From: Turritopsis dohrnii
Lineage: Eukaryota; Cnidaria; Hydrozoa; Anthoathecata; Oceaniidae
Assembly (NCBI GenBank): GCA_027922465.2
Contig: BQMF02000211.1
Span: forward strand, 558,001 to 622,000
Length of the DNA: 64,000 nt
Reading direction: 5' to 3'
Of this stretch, positions 23,946-35,157 are shown in pieces. The translations under genes and the position numbers were made by a program. Below the pieces are notes generated by a model. That model was not told the origin of the DNA, ran no database searches, and worked only from the letters and a program-made list of their open reading frames with translations. Each line of letters opens with the position of its first letter. Position 1 is the first letter of the stretch.

Positions 23946-25431
23946 GTGACGATTTCAGGGAAAATCATCACTTAGATAATTTATCGCATATTATTATCGC
24001 ACCAAAACAATAGATTTAATGCACATTTATCGCATCATTAAACGATAGATTCGTCAGTAATGATAAAAGATGCGATAATTTATCGCTTATTTTCTTTGCT
24101 TAAAGCGATATTTCTTGCGATAAAATTCTATGTTTTTAATTTATACATTCGATTTAGATTTTACATAATTACCGTGAAGTAATTAATGCGCTTGTTGAAA
24201 AAACAAATACAACTTTGTGTTGGAATTCATTTTACCATAACGGCTATTAGTCATGATATACTTCCGAATATCAGAATGTAATAATAAATTCGTCAGTAAT
24301 GATTTTCCCCCAAGGAATAAACCAAAATATCGATCGAACAACTCAAAAAAGAATTGTAAGGGACGGTTTCTATTGGTAGTAACTTTAAAACAAACTTTTT
24401 TTTCTTTTTTCTTAAACTGAATGTGAACCATGTTCTGTTATGTGAACAGCGGTGGAACAACTTAAACAAAAAAAAGAATTATAGCAGACGGTTTCTATTT
24501 GTAGCAACTTGAGAACAAACTGTTGTTTATTTTATCTCTTAGTGAATAAGAACCAGGTAATCAGTTCATTATTTAACACGAACGCGTGCTACCTGTAATT
24601 ATACATCCGTCACATTGAGTTTTCAAAATAATGCTGAAGTCGCGATAACAACAACATCTTTTGAGAGTGTAGACATCTTTATCAATAAAAAAACTTTTTA
24701 TTTTTATTTGGCAAAATAGCAATTAGATATAATACTCCCAGTTATGTTCTAACCTCGAAAACTGGTGCATGGGAATATGAAAAATATAAACATACATAGA
24801 CGTTCAACGAAACGAAACGTAGTAAGTAGGATTCACCTACTTTTCATATTCTAACAAAATACCGTCACTTTATTTTATTTATATCGTTTGTTATCAAAAT
24901 CCCTTGGACGGTCACGTATATGAAACATGGAATCTACTATGTAAACAAACAATCTTATTACGGCGATAGCAACGATTTTTAGTTTTTATTTATATTTCCT
25001 TTTCGAAAAAGATTTTTTTTTCTCTCTTGGCGCACATTTGTCTTTAAAATATATTTTGCAGCTCATGCAAGTATATTTCTTTTGTTATAAATTCTGGTTA
25101 TTAATTAAGCTACGTTTACATTAGCGAAAGATCCAATCACGGCTTTCTGTAGTACTCGTCCGTTTCTTTCCGCACTAAATTTTCCAAAAACAGCCTTTAG
25201 TCTAAACAACACTCTGAACACTCGTTTTTTTTATAATGGCAGCTGAAATTGCCGACCGAATGATTCTCCGCTGTGATTGGTTATTAGAAAATTATTATAA
25301 TTATGCGATATTTGCGAATTAATTAGTTTTGGTGAAGCGATAATGATGCGATATGTGATGCGATAATTTTGCATTAATTTAATGCAAGATAGCGATAAAT
25401 CCTTAGTGATGATTTTCCCTGAAATCGTCAC
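23946..25431. mobile_element. 1.49 kb TIR element, non-autonomous
   Basis: The ends are perfect inverted repeats of 26 bp (left gtgacgatttcagggaaaat and on to catcac; right the reverse complement), followed by cttag/ctaag. It is flanked by ATATAT on both sides (23940-23945 and 25432-25437), a probable 6 bp target duplication in low-complexity DNA. Inside there are repeated ttatcgc/gcgataa motifs near both ends, and no transposase ORF. Confidence 0.75.
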
Positions 25432-25439
25432 ATATATTT

Positions 25440-28400
25440 ACTAGTAACCCGGGTAAACATTTTTACCAAGTTAACTTCGAAAAGGAAGTGTCAAATTCGC
25501 TTTTCTCGTGTGCAAAGCCCGTGAAAAAAAATTAAAGCACACAACCGCGGCTGGAAAGTGTATCCATGTTGTAGAGCTTGAAAACCTGATCAAAAAAGTG
25601 TATGGGATCGTTTCGCTAAGACCAACCGTTTCAAAGGTATCACCGATCAAAGATTTTGATGACATCATAGCCGCAGTACCAAAAATAATTTAGGTCCAAA
25701 TGTTGCATCACCCTATCACCCATATCGCAGACCCTAAAAAACGTCAGTTTTCCCTATTGGTTCTCCAGATATTTCCCCCAAAACCTCGCGTTCAAATGGG
25801 GATGCAATGCAATGATTCCCTGCGATAGATTAAAAAACTGACGTCACGGCACGTGCTACTATATAATAATCGTAAAAAAACGCATGGCCTAACGAAAAAT
25901 ATGACCACGATTAAGAAGATTTTGACCGTAAAATTCAACAAAATTTATCACTCTCCAAAATAAAAGTGTGACACACACTCGCTATTATATATAAGACTAG
26001 AATCCCGTGTAAAACAATTTTACAGGTTTTAATTCTGAAAATGACGTCTCAAAAAATGATGACGAAAGTGCATCAGTGTTGTAAGTTTTGTAAACTCTCT
26101 CTAATTCCCTAAACCCTAACCTTAAGAAAAAGAAACAGAAGGTGCAGGTACCATAAAATTCGATCCATAAATTTAGAGAGATCGAATTTGGAAGTTCTAA
26201 CTGTATTGCTGAACTCTAAAAAATATAACAAAAAGCACTCTTCACACTTTTAATTAAAAATCTCTAGGTATTCCGGCTAAAGCATTTTTAGTTCAACACT
26301 GGAATATGAACAGAAAAACTTTTTATCAGAAGATCTGAAACACCTCAAAATATTCATAATAAATCTTTCACGATACGATATATGCAGTAGTAAAAATAAA
26401 TTGTGCGTACAGGTAAACAACAAAAAGATTAAAATCGCTGTAACTGCTCACGGAATCCATACCCCAACGTAAATAAAAGCCAAACGCAAAAGTCGTAAAA
26501 GTGTCGAAATGTGAATTAAAAACAATTGCGATTTTCTTTACGAACCCAGACCGTCATGATTAAAAACCATGATATTCATTTCTTCAATCGCGTATTATTT
26601 GAAAAGTAATGACGCAGAAACCCTGTGAATACTATAAGAAAAAACAAAACAAACAAACAAAAAAGTTCTAAAGCGTACTTACCCTAAAAACATTAATAAA
26701 TCTTCGCGCAATACTTTCGTTGTTGTTTATTGTTTCTTGATCTCGCGAATAATCAAAACATTTGAAACGATTAAATGCAATGCAATGTTTTCCCCTATAC
26801 TAATCACAGAAAAATATTAACTGCCGTGGTCTGACACTCCATTATGAATAAGTGACCGCAAAAACGACCCGAAATTTTAGAGAGTGAAAGCGTGAAAAAA
26901 GCGGATGCACACTCGTGATTAGTATATAGATAGTATCTCGCGTAAAAGTTTTTTACGGCTTTAATTTCGAAAAGGATGTGCAAGAATGCCACATTCCCGT
27001 GTGCGAACCCCGTGACGAAAATTTCAATTACGGAATCGTGACTGGAAAGTGCTCCCATATTGTAGAGCTCGAAAAGCTGATCAAAAAAGTGTATGGGATC
27101 GTTTCGCTACGACCAACCGTTACAGAGATATCGTAGATCAAAGATTTTAATGACGTCATATCCGCAGTACCAAATAAAATTTAGGCCCAAATGTTGCGTC
27201 ACCCCATCACCCGTATCGCGGAACCCAAAAAACGTCAGTTATCCCTATTGGTTCTCGAGATATTTCCCCAAAATCGTCGCGTTCGATTGGGGATGCAATG
27301 CAATGACTCCCCCGTGATACGACAAAAATAACTGACGTCACGCCGCGTGCTATTATACTAATTGTCAATTATCAATGGTCTAACGAAAAAATGACCACGA
27401 TTAAGAAGATTTTGACCGTAAATTTAGAAAAAACACAACACTCTCTAAAATAAAAGTGGTATGCACAATTGCGAATTAGTATAATAAGACTAGTATCTCG
27501 CGTAAAAGTTTTTTACGGCTTTAATTTCGAAAAGGAACCCCGTGACGAAAATTTCAATTACGGAATTGGGACTGGAAAATGTACCCAGGTTGTAGAGCTT
27601 GAAAAACTGAGCAAAAAAATGTATGGGATCGTTTCGGTACGACCAACCGTTGCGGAGATATGGTCGATCAAAGGTTTTGATGACGTCATAGCCGCAGTAC
27701 CAAATTAAATTTGGGCCCAAATGTTGCGTCACCCTGTCACCCGTATCGCGGACCCCAAAAAACGTCAGTTATCCCTATTGGTTCTCGAGATATTTCCCCA
27801 AAAACGTCGCGTTCGATTGGGGTTGCAATGCAATGATTCCCCCGTGATGCGATAAAAATAACTGACGTCACGCCGCGTGCTATTATACTAATCGTCAATT
27901 GTCAATGGTCTAACGAAAAAATGACCACGATTAAGAAGATTTTGACCGTAAATTTTAAAAAAACACAACACTCTCTAAAATAAAAGTGGTATGCACAACG
28001 CGGATTAGTATATACTAGTATCTCGCGAAAAAGTTTTTTACGACTTTAATTTTGAAAAGAATCTGCAGAAATACGACGCGTTCCCGTGTGTGTACCCCGT
28101 GACGAAAATTTCAACTACGGAATCGGGACTGGAAAATGTACCCATGTTGCAAAGCTGGAAAAACTGAGCAAAAAGATGTATGGGATCGTTTTGCTACGAC
28201 CAACCGTTGCGGAGATATCGCCGTTCAAAGATTTTGATGACGTCATGTCCGCAGTACCAAATAAAATTTAGAACCAAATGTTGCGTCGCTCCATCACCCG
28301 TGTCACCGACCCTAAAAAACGTCAGTTATCCCTATTGGTTCTCGAGATATTTCCCCAAAAACGTCGCGTTCGATTGGGGATGCAATGCAATGGTTCCCCC

Positions 28401-28714
28401 GTGATCATTAAAAAATCTGACGTCAAATGATGCCACGTGCTATTATACTAATCGTGAATGTGTCTTGCGTGGGCGAACTGCCGCTATATGACCACGATTA
28501 AGAAGATTTTGACCATTAAAAAAACAAAAACACAACACTTTCTAAAATAAAAGTGGTATGCACACACGCGGATTAGTATAAGTAGACTAGTATCCCGGGT
28601 AAAAACTTTTTACCGAACTTAACTTCGAAAACATTAGGTCAAATCCACCATACCCGTGTACGTACCCCATGACGAAAAAATAAATCATAGAATCGCAACT
28701 CAAAAAAATCCCAG
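25440..28714 (+). repeat. Tandem array of ~540 bp CRE-bearing units (first block)
   Basis: Units begin actagtatcccgggtaaa or actagtatctcgcgtaaa at about 25440, 26928, 27489, 28014 and 28586 (the last truncated). Between 25996 and 26927 a diverged unit start is followed by a short A-rich module. Each full unit carries tatgggatcgtttcgctacg, a TGACGTCA octamer, ccctattggttctcgagata, a second TGACGTCA about 180 bp later, and attatactaatcg facing gcgaattagtata. Perfect octamers: 25839, 27151, 27333, 27681, 27863, 28238, 28418. Short overlapping frames of 60-80 codons are open in several units but carry stops in others. They may be coincidental. Confidence 0.7.
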
Positions 28715-31140
28715 GCGGCGTCGCTCGCCACCCATGTTCAGTATGCGTTGTGTCGCAGAATTTAACTCTTGCAAAAGTTTCTTTTCAGGCATTAATTTTT
28801 TAATTCATTTCTTACATTCAGAAAATTTATAACAGAAACAAATAGCAACATGGCTCAGAATATATATTCATTACACAGAAGAGAAGTAACTTTTATGTAA
28901 AAAAACGCAATGTATAACACAGAACCGTTTACCCAGACATACAAAACCAAACATTGAATAATATTACAAAAATGATACCTTCCAACTTTTTCTTTTGTTC
29001 AAAAGTTACTACTGGACTGCAACCATTAATGAATTTTTGAAATGATATATTTAGTTCTTCCCAAAACCATCAACATCATGATTAAAACCATGAGTTTCAT
29101 TTCTTTATGCTTTTTTTATTATTGCCTAAAAGAATAATGTTTCAATTGTAATACCGAAAAAAAAAAAAAAACAAAAAAAAAAGGAAATTCAAGTACGTAT
29201 TTATCCTAAAAACAATAACTAAAAAGAAAAATTTACACAAAAGATAAAAAGTCACAAATAAAATCATAAATTCAAAGTTATATACCTAGGCATAGTACGT
29301 AAACGATTACCATAACACAAAATATGCATAAACGCGATAAAATATAAACTTAAGAAAAATACAGCCAACAACACTTATTTTTTGTAAGATAGTTTCAAGG
29401 CATAGTACGTAAACGATTACCATAACACAAAATATGCATAAACGCGATAAAATATAAACTTAAGAAAAATACAGCCAACAACAATTATTTTTTGTAAGAT
29501 AGTTGTAAGATAATTGCACAGTCAATAAGTAAGTAAATCTTAAGTAACCCTCTCGACATTATAACCCATCATGTGCTTCATTTCTATTTTAACAGATCAA
29601 AACATTAAAAAAACATATACAAAAAACCTAATCATGCTATGACGAAATCTAAAGAAAAACAAAACAAAGTAAAAGAAACTTTGAAAATGTATTAACCTTA
29701 AAAATAATAATTAAAAACACAAACGTAATGACAGAATTAGTATAGCTGAAAAATTTTTAACATATGAAAACATTCGTGGAGCCATTTTTTATTTCCAGTT
29801 CAAAGCTCCTCTCTGCTGGAAAATTCAAAACACAACAGTAAACATCCCTCTTATCCTTTATTTATCCACTAATACTAACTGTGTTTAACTAAATAGATAC
29901 TATTTTAACTTTACCTTTCAATACCAATTCACATCATCATGATAGTAAACAATATTGATCATGTTCATCAAACACTTCTAAACTCTTTTACTTTCTGTAT
30001 TTCATACCTGTAAACAAATTAATAACACTCGATTAACTTTCCAGCATACTTTCCTTTTGTAAAGATACACTTTCTCTTTGCTTTCCACTGAAATTCCAAT
30101 ACCATTTTTATACAGTGAAAGTCATAAAAATGCTTTCTTCGTAACTTCATAACTGTGGAACCATTTTGAATTAAATAAAATAAGGAACAGCAACTTCGTT
30201 ACCAAAACAAATCATTAACTGCTCGAGGGACATGCATCTTATGATTTGATCGTTTTAACTCTGTTTTTACTCTCTTTTAACGCTGTATTTACTAAATCCG
30301 TTTGACTCATGTACTTACGTATATTACTTTATATCTTCTCCAAACAATTTCTCTCCGAAAAAAGAAGTAAAACCATTTTCTTCACCAATGTAAATAAACA
30401 GCATCCTTTCTGCAGCCATTTTTAAACAACTTCAACTTCATCTACACTACTCTACTGCTGCACTCCCATAACTATTTGATAACTAAAGAAATACGTAAAC
30501 AGCTCGTAAAATAAAAATAGACTTTCTTCATCTCGTTCTTCGTTTCGTTTTCCTCTGAAAAAACCTATATATAAAAAACAACATCTGTTTAAAAACTCAC
30601 CTAAGCATGTGGTTATACCTGTTCTTTTATTAATCTAAAATAAAATCTAAAATACAATAACAATAAAAGTTTAACAAACATTTAAATACATTTAAATACT
30701 AACTTGTTCTTCTATTAATCAAAAATAACAGTTTTATAATAATACCTTTTGTTCGTTCGATCTTTCTGCAGCTAATTTTTAAAAACTTCACTGCACTTCT
30801 TCTGTATATCTAAATATGATTTTTCATTGTATAAAAACAACTAACCCGTGTTCTTTTATTATAAGAGTAAAAGTTTAGCAATAAACACGATAATAAAACG
30901 TTTTATAATAATAACAATACCTTCGTACATACAAACCTGTGTTTCTTCGTCAGTTCTTTCGTCGATTTGCTGCCTAAAACAATCAAATTTAAATCAAAAT
31001 ATTCGTATACAAAAAGAAACACGTCTTCTTCGCGAAGTTTCTTGCTCACGAAATGATCGTTGACAAATTTCGAACGATTAACATTGCATTGCTCGCACTC
31101 CTCCAAAGACGTTTTTCGGCTGATTTCCACTGCGCAAGCC
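28715..31140. repeat. A-rich module, copy 1
   Basis: Begins ggcggcgtcgctcgccaccc and catgttcagtatgcgtt, then about 2.3 kb of very A-rich DNA with aaacagaaacaaatagcaac and a series of ttcttttattaatctaaaat blocks. It matches 31905-33720. A 110 bp segment starting catagtacgtaaacgattac is tandemly doubled (29290-29507). No ORF is conserved between the two modules. Confidence 0.6.
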
Positions 31141-31320
31141 AAAAATAACAAAACGGAGGAGCATATACTAATCGCGAAAAATCAAAAAAATCACTCTCGC
31201 TTTGGCGTGGTTTTACGACGAAAAGGGAAAAAATAAGAAGGATTTGACCGTGAAAAAAAACCAAATATGTCACTCTCTAAAATAAAAACCGGATGCACAA
31301 TCGCGAATTAGTATAATAAG

Positions 31321-31892
31321 ACTAGTATCCCGGGTAAAACTTTTTTACCGAACTTAACTTCAAAACGGATGTGCAAGAATCCTGCGTTCCCGTGTGAGAA
31401 CCCCGTGACGAAAATTTCAATTACGGAAACGGGACTGGAAAGTGTACTGATGTTGTAGAGCTCGAAAAACTGATCAAAAAAATGTATGGGATCGTTTCGC
31501 TACGATCAACTGTTGCAGAGATATCGTCGATCAAAGATTTTAATGACGTCATATCCGCAGTACCAAATAAAATTTGGGCCGAAATGTTGCGTCACCCCGT
31601 CACCCGTATCGCTGACCCCAAAAAACGTCAGTTATCCCTATTGGTTCTCGAGATATTTCCCCAAAAACGTCGCGTTCGATTGGGGATGCAATGCAATGAT
31701 TCCCCGTGATCATAAAAAAACTGACGTCAAATGATGCCACGTGCTATTATACTAATCGTGAATGTGTCTTGCGTGGTCGGACTGCCGCTATATGACCACG
31801 ATTAAGAAGATTTTGACCATTAAAAAAACAAAAACAAAACACTCTCTAAGTTAAATGTGTTGCACACGCACGCGGATTAGTATAAGTAGATA
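31321..31892 (+). repeat. CRE-bearing unit, isolated copy
   Basis: A full unit starting actagtatcccgggtaaaac with TGACGTCA at 31544 and 31722, followed directly by the second A-rich module. Same order as at 28586-28714, which shows that unit plus module repeats as a larger block. Confidence 0.7.
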
Positions 31893-33760
31893 GACTAGCC
31901 GCCAAGGCGGCGTCGCTCGCCACCCATGTTCAGTATGCGTTCTGTCGCAGAATTTCACTTGTGTAAAAGTTTTTTACAGGCATTAATTTGTTATTACATT
32001 CAGAAGATTAAAAACAGAAACAAATAGCAACATGGCTCAGAATATATATTTATACGCAGAAGAGAAGTAACTTTAATGTAAAAAAATGGCAATATATAAC
32101 ACAGAACTGTTTACCACAAAATCAAACATTACAAAATGTTAATTCAAAACAAATTGATACCTTCCAACTTTTCCTTTTGTTCCAAAGTTACTTCTGGACT
32201 GTTATCATTAATGAATTTTGAAATTATATATATATAGTCTGTTCTTCCCAAAATCATCATGATTAAAACCATGAGTTTCATTTCTTTATGCTTTTTTATT
32301 ATTGCCTAAAAGAATAATATTTCAATTGTAATACCGAAAATAAAAAACAAAACAAAAAGAAACAAAAAACAAAAAGGAAATTCAAGTACGCATATCCTAA
32401 AAACAATAACTAAAAACACAAATTTACCCAGAAGATAAAAAGTAACAAATAAAAACATAATGCCAAACTTATACACCCAGGCATATAGTACGTAAACGAT
32501 TATATACCACCATACATAACACAAAATAATGCATAAACTTGATAAAATATAAACTGAAGAAAAATCTATCCAATAATGCTTCTTTTTTGTAGGACAGTTT
32601 CATTGTACAGAACCCTCTCAACTTCATAATTTAACCATGTGCTTCATTTCTTTAATGGTTTATACACTTTTCTTTTTTCTGACTTAATAAAAGAAAAGAT
32701 TTCAGTTGAAGAACAGCTAAAATAATCACATTCATTGCAACCATAATGAAGCAAACAAAAACAAAAGACATAAAGTTGGCTGGAAGACAGGCAGATAGAC
32801 AAAGTACCAAGCATCTTAAATTGTACAGGAAAATCTAATAAAAGGCAGACATGGTTGACGTTCCCCCCATTTCCACAGCCATGAGAACCATTTTTAATTG
32901 ATTTGTAAATAAATAAATTACAGCGCGCGTTACCAAAACAAATTTCGTTCGTTCCGCGTTCCTTTTCATCCAGCATCCAGTTTTCATCCAGCGAAGATAC
33001 ATACTAAATGATAGAATAACTCATTATTCATAATTCAAAACTCAATTAATTAATCTTTCAAAACTAAATTAAAATGAAAACCATTCGTTACTGTGTAAAG
33101 GAACATCATTTCTTTCTGCATTTCTTCACTGCACTTTCTTCTGTATAGCCATAACTAAAACGTAAACAAACATTTAAATACATACATAACTTACCTGTTC
33201 TTTTATTAATCTAAAATAGAATAATAGCAGTAAAAGTTAAGCAATAAACGTTTTATAATAATACCTTCACGTACAGACCTGTTGTTCGTTCGTCAAACGA
33301 TTAATGAAAATTGATTTTTTCTGCATTTCTTCACTGCACTTTCTTCTATATAGCCATATCTGATAACTAAAACAAAGTAAACGAAAACTAAAACAAAGTA
33401 AAACGTTGAAACATGTGCTGGATGTATACTCGTTTTCGTTTTCCACATAAAAAACATTTCAGTATGATTTTACATAATACATACATAAATAATACGTCAA
33501 TACATTTACTTACGTTCTTTTATTAATCTAAAATAAAAAAACAACAAAAGAAAAGCAAAAAGTTAAACAATAAACGTTTTATAATAATACCTTCGTACAG
33601 ACCTGTTCGTTCGTCAAACGATTAATGAAAATGGATTTCTTATCAACGAACATTGTCGCTATAGTTTGTACGATTTCGGCAACCAATGAAAACGGCGAAA
33701 AGACGATCACGTGTCAAAACAAATGATCGTTGGATTGCAGTGGAAGAGTTTCTTCACTGG
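31893..33760. repeat. A-rich module, copy 2
   Basis: Starts with the same GC-rich ggcggcgtcgctcgccaccc stretch as copy 1, then A-rich DNA with degenerate internal repeats of roughly 240 bp (ttcactgcactttcttct, then cttttattaatctaaaata, then ttttataataataccttc). It ends near 33760 against a fragment of a CRE-bearing unit (33765-33880). Confidence 0.6.
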
Positions 33761-33884
33761 CCGGACTGCCGCTATATGACCACGATTAAGAAGATTTTGA
33801 CCATTAAAAAAACAAAAACAAAACACTCTCTAAATTAAAAGTGGTATGCACGATTGCGGATTAGTATAAGTAGATTAAATTTCT

Positions 33885-34770
33885 GATCATGTACTCCCCA
33901 AAAATCTGGAAAAAACATAATTGTCACTATGCAAAACTTGATTAACCAATAAACTTGATTATATCTTAATGACATAATGTTCTTTATTTTGTTGGTACGA
34001 AATGATATTAAGGATTCAGTGATCAATTCAGATAAGACAATAAGTATGCATGTAAGTCAATGTAAATGTTACGAATTTATGAATTCAGTATGTCTTGTCT
34101 ATCATCCTAACAAAATTCCTAATTCAAAAGGGAAAAAGGAAAGCGTAGATTTTAATGATACAAAATACATGTATACATGCAAAATCAACATACATAACTG
34201 AAAACAGAAATTTGTGCTTTAATTTGAGTAATATAATGTCATTGCCATCTTTTTAATTTAAATACATGCATTACCTGAACTAAATTTCATGAAAAGAGTT
34301 TAAAAATTTATTCAGAAACTTAAAAAACATTAAAATTTTAATTAGGTATACACGCCAGGGCATTATGAAAGCATAACTGACACAATACGAACCTTACATT
34401 AACTCCTAATAAACTTAATGAGCAAAATAACATCAAATTTATATGCTTTCAGATATCACAGTGATTGCGTACATACTACGTTCAATCTTCCTAATTACGA
34501 AAAGACTTCCACAAAAAGTAAACAAAATTAGGATTATGAAAAACATGACCTAAACTTCACCAAAATTAGCAAACAACTGAAAACAGAAATTTGAGTTAAA
34601 AGATGTCCAGTATTTAGAATTTACAGACAAACAAGGTAAGTTTCAGTTTGCTATCGTAAATAGTAAGTCCCCATTCCTAATTCAGGGCATTGATAATACA
34701 GCCAAGAACTATACAAGTATATAAGCTAAAATAGCTAGAGAAACATCAAACATAAAATGAGATGCACAGG
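33885..34770. repeat. Interspersed repeat (AACAAGATGC family), left part of split copy
   Basis: Matches 42895-43800 closely (for example tctgatcatgtactcccc and acataaaatg just before the break). The copy is split by the 7.3 kb transposon and resumes at 42105 to about 42670. Confidence 0.65.
34764..34770. repeat. Target-site duplication, left (GCACAGG)
   Basis: GCACAGG directly precedes the left TIR. The same 7 bases follow the right TIR at 42105-42111, and occur once in the unoccupied relative at 43794-43800. Confidence 0.85.
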
Positions 34771-34813
34771 TACGGTGGCATGTATCTGCCAAAAAAGTTT
34801 CGCGTTTTTTTTT

Positions 34814-35084
34814 GAGCGAATCCGCTCAAAATGAAGACAAAACGAGCGAATCCGCTCAAAATGAACTCAAAACGAGCGAATCCGCTCAAAATGAACTCAA
34901 AACGAGCGAATCCGATCGATATGATGTCAAAACGAGCGAATCCGCTCGATATATGATGTCAAAACGAGCGAATCCGCTCAAAATGAAGACAAAACGAGCG
35001 AATCCGCTCGATATGATATCAAAACGAGCGAAACGAACTCAAAACGAGCGAATCCGCTTGATAGATGTCAAAACGCGAATCCCG
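34814..35084 (+). repeat. Left subterminal array of 14 bp hairpin motif
   Basis: About nine copies of gagcgaatccgctc (5 bp arms GAGCG/CGCTC around AATC), each followed by spacers such as aaaatgaactcaaaac or gatatgatgtcaaaac, with a period near 30 bp. The same motif lies in inverse orientation at the other end. Transposase-binding subterminal repeats or promoter elements are the likely roles. The HECT gene starts 74 bp further in. Confidence 0.8.
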
Positions 35085-35157
35085 AAAAAAACACGCAGAC
35101 ATCATATTGTTGAGGGTGCTATCACACGCGTGTAACTCAAAGAAAACATAAGGAAAG

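Noticed and set aside
25440..31892. CRISPR-like or protein-repeat array
   Set aside because: Units are about 540 bp, lack unique spacers and lie in eukaryotic DNA; a tandem satellite explains them.
32644..32976. 110-codon minus-strand ORF in the A-rich module
   Set aside because: Not conserved in the other module copy, and low-complexity composition.
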